A stretch of DNA of 64,000 nucleotides, taken from Streptomyces sp. B21-105. Lineage in GTDB: Bacteria > Actinomycetota > Actinomycetes > Streptomycetales > Streptomycetaceae. The notes below the pieces were generated by a model that ran no database searches, had not been told where the DNA came from, and saw only the letters and a program-made list of their open reading frames with translations. How positions within the stretch are numbered: position 1 is the stretch's first letter; each line of letters opens with the position of its first letter. The stretch spans positions 3,472,001 to 3,536,000 of the forward strand of contig NZ_JARUMJ010000001.1 of NCBI RefSeq assembly GCF_036898465.1, in the 5' to 3' direction. Below, piece by piece: positions 62,491-64,000 of this stretch. The position numbers and the translations under genes are program-made.

Positions 62491-62504
62491 CAACTCCAGA
62501 GTTG
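62491..62504. promoter_or_regulatory. inverted repeat before the small-gene pair
   Basis: CAACTC-CA-GAGTTG, perfect 6-bp arms, six bases upstream of GTG 62485 and covering its ribosome site. Candidate operator for the divergent regulator or a translational hairpin. Confidence 0.4.
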
Positions 62505-62633
62505 TTGAGGGCCATGCCCCCGGGCCGTCGCAAGCGGTCGCGGGGGTCCTTGCTTTCGGCCGAGATCACTTCGAGCCTGTGCAAGATGTAACCGCTCGGA
62601 CACCCTCCGCAGGTACCGTTGGAAACCGGTGGG

Positions 62634-62660
62634 ACCGTGAACACCGTGAACGACGTCGTT
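62634..62660. promoter_or_regulatory. tandem repeat and palindrome before the HTH/TPR gene
   Basis: ACCGTGAAC occurs twice in tandem (62634-62651), running into the perfect 12-base palindrome AACGACGTCGTT (62649-62660), 32 bases upstream of ATG 62693. Likely autoregulatory or promoter element. Confidence 0.4.
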
Positions 62661-62692
62661 GAACACCACGCAAGCCGTCGGGAGTTGAGGAC

Positions 62693-64000
62693 ATGGCACG
62701 GAAGCGCACCCCCAACCGCGCCCTGGACAACCTGCTTGACCAGGCACGATGGACCAGGACCCAGCTCGCGCAGCAGGTAAACCGCCTCGGCCCTCAGGCA
62801 GGACTCGCCCTTACGTACGACCGCACCGCAGTAGCGCACTGGATTGCAGGAGTCCAGCCAAAACCCCAGGTCAGGGCGCTGATCGTCGAGGCTCTCTCGG
62901 CGCGGCTGGGACGACCCGTCACCCACGCGGAAGCCGGCCTGAAGCCCGCACCGTCACTCATGGGGTCCCAAAACGCTGACACTGTCGAGGAGTTGATCGA
63001 CCTCGGAAGGGCAACCATGGATCCGTCCCGCCGCAGCGTGCTGGCTGCCACGGTCTTCTCTGCCGCACTGTCGGTTCCGGCGTTCGCCCTCCCCGCGCGA
63101 GCGGCTGATGAATCGGTGACCCCCGGCAAGAAGACCGTTCGTATCGGCTCCTCACAGGTGCAGTCGATCCGCACGATGACTGATCGGATCGCAGACATCC
63201 TCGACGAACTCGGTGCCGGGCACGCGATGCCCATGGCGTCCGCGTTCCTCGTCAACACCGTCGGCCCATGGCTCCGGGCACAGGCCACGGAACCCGTACG
63301 CAGGGACATGCTGGCCGCCGCGTCCGACCTCACGTACCTGACCGGCTGGATGGCCATGTACGAGAAGGCCCACGGCCTCGGACAGCGCTACTACGTCCAG
63401 GCCCTCGGCCTGGCCCGCGAGGCGGAAGACCACGTCACCTACTGCAGGACCCTGCGCGGCATGTCACTCCAGGCCTCCAACCTGGGCTACGGCCCCAAGG
63501 CTTTGGAACTCGCGGACTCCGCAGCAGAAGCAGCCCCCTCCGCAGGCCCGCGTCTCGTGGCGTTTCTACGCGGCCAGCAGGCCCACTCCGCGGCCATGGT
63601 GGGCCTGACGCAACAAGCCCACGCCCGTCTGAAGGAGGCGGAGGCCGCGCTGTCGAAAGCTGACAACCGCAGGGATGCGATCGGCGGCTACGACCAGACC
63701 GCCTACCTCTTCCATGTCTCCCACGTCCTCTACGAGGAGAAGGATTTCACGGGCTCGATCAAAGCCCTGAAACAGTCGATCCGCCTGCAGCCGAAGCAGG
63801 AACGCCAGGGCCGCGTACACGCCTACGCGCTTCTTGCGCAACGCCAGCTGCGTGTCGGTCACCTGGACGCGGCCTGCGAGAGCTGGTCACGATTCCTGGA
63901 CGAGTACGAACACGTCTCATCCAACCGTGGCGACGACCACTTCCGCACGATGAGCACGGAACTGCGTCGGCACCCGACCGCCCAGCCTGTGCGTGAACTG
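62693..64000 (+). CDS. HTH/TPR regulator, incomplete at window end
   Basis: At least 436 residues, no stop before 64000. Residues 1-85 are an HTH-type DNA-binding domain (ALDNLLDQARWTRTQLAQQV, TYDRTAVAHWIAGVQPKPQV). Residues about 105-132 form a hydrophobic stretch with a twin-arginine look (DPSRRSVLAATVFSAALSVP AFALPARAA). The remainder is helical tetratricopeptide-like repeats (YYVQALGLAREAEDHVTYCR, LQASNLGYGPKALELADSAA, AHARLKEAEAALSKADNRRD, YEEKDFTGSIKALKQSIRLQ). It resembles Streptomyces regulators with an HTH and a TPR sensor half, such as NsdA-like proteins. GGAG and GAGG precede ATG 62693. Divergent from the type A/type B small-gene pair and probably its regulator. Confidence 0.85.
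   Translation, partial: MARKRTPNRALDNLLDQARWTRTQLAQQVNRLGPQAGLALTYDRTAVAHWIAGVQPKPQVRALIVEALSARLGRPVTHAEAGLKPAPSLMGSQNADTVEELIDLGRATMDPSRRSVLAATVFSAALSVPAFALPARAADESVTPGKKTVRIGSSQVQSIRTMTDRIADILDELGAGHAMPMASAFLVNTVGPWLRAQATEPVRRDMLAAASDLTYLTGWMAMYEKAHGLGQRYYVQALGLAREAEDHVTYCRTLRGMSLQASNLGYGPKALELADSAAEAAPSAGPRLVAFLRGQQAHSAAMVGLTQQAHARLKEAEAALSKADNRRDAIGGYDQTAYLFHVSHVLYEEKDFTGSIKALKQSIRLQPKQERQGRVHAYALLAQRQLRVGHLDAACESWSRFLDEYEHVSSNRGDDHFRTMSTELRRHPTAQPVREL

Noticed and set aside
61507..62493. 328-codon leftward frame
   Set aside because: Arg/Ser/Pro-rich shadow of the two small genes at 61770 and 62132, which have overlapping start/stop and sensible products.

Overview
The window is chromosomal DNA of a Streptomyces (high-GC actinomycete). 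The evidence is a codon third position that is almost always G or C, frequent GTG starts and 4-base stop/start overlaps, a chaplin gene (a family of aerial-hyphae surface proteins), many secreted proteins and lipoproteins, and gene families typical of the genus. From memory, the order chaplin, iol genes, copZ-copA, citrate synthase, rbs genes resembles the central-right arm region of S. coelicolor; this was not checked by search.

Layout. 1-8.2 kb: chaplin, LytR-CpsA-Psr protein, VWA lipoprotein, an ABC permease paired with an unusual serine hydrolase/ABC ATPase fusion, and a LppX/LprAFG-like lipoprotein. 8.3-15.5 kb: myo-inositol catabolism, with iolC, a Cgl0159-type aldolase, iolB, iolD and iolA in one leftward operon and an iolE-like gene divergent from it; iolG and a transporter are not seen. 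15.7-18.5 kb: AraC regulator, small HTH protein, zinc alcohol dehydrogenase. 18.6-21.4 kb: copper efflux (CsoR-type operator, copZ, copA). 21.4-26.5 kb: a potassium locus, with a long structured leader, a KimA-like transporter and a KdpDE-like two-component system missing the KdpD N-terminal domains, ending beside a relic of a serine recombinase. 26.5-30.8 kb: citrate synthase, RecD2 helicase, a small secreted protein. 30.9-34.3 kb: ribose genes (permease/binding-protein fusion, rbsK, rbsD) with no ATPase gene next to them. 34.6-39.1 kb: an alpha/beta hydrolase, then an accessory stretch holding a GntR regulator with two small overlapping genes and a Septu-like ATPase/HNH pair. 39.2-45.5 kb: a LacI-controlled leftward operon (TIM-barrel isomerase, DUF993, Gfo/Idh/MocA), a small glycine/alanine-rich protein and another TIM-barrel isomerase. 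45.6-60.6 kb: GNAT, AroA, secreted GH3 hexosaminidase, a tnpB 3-prime remnant, secreted S37 peptidase, fused ABC exporter, serine hydrolase, GT39-type glycosyltransferase, secreted endonuclease I. 60.7-64 kb: a frameshifted maleylpyruvate-isomerase-like gene, a possible coding relic, and a second regulator/small-gene-pair cassette that runs to the window end.

The most interesting observations are: (1) two separated cassettes (36.2-36.9 kb and 61.8-64 kb) with the same plan, in which a DNA-binding regulator faces an overlapping pair of small genes whose products look paralogous between the cassettes; (2) a Septu-like candidate defence pair next to the first cassette; (3) a structured RNA leader with an exact 12-base repeat at 50-base spacing and a short uORF ahead of the KimA-like gene; (4) the hydrolase/ABC fusion; and (5) the LacI/Gfo-Idh/DUF993/isomerase operon, whose substrate is unknown. 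No tRNA, rRNA or CRISPR array was seen.
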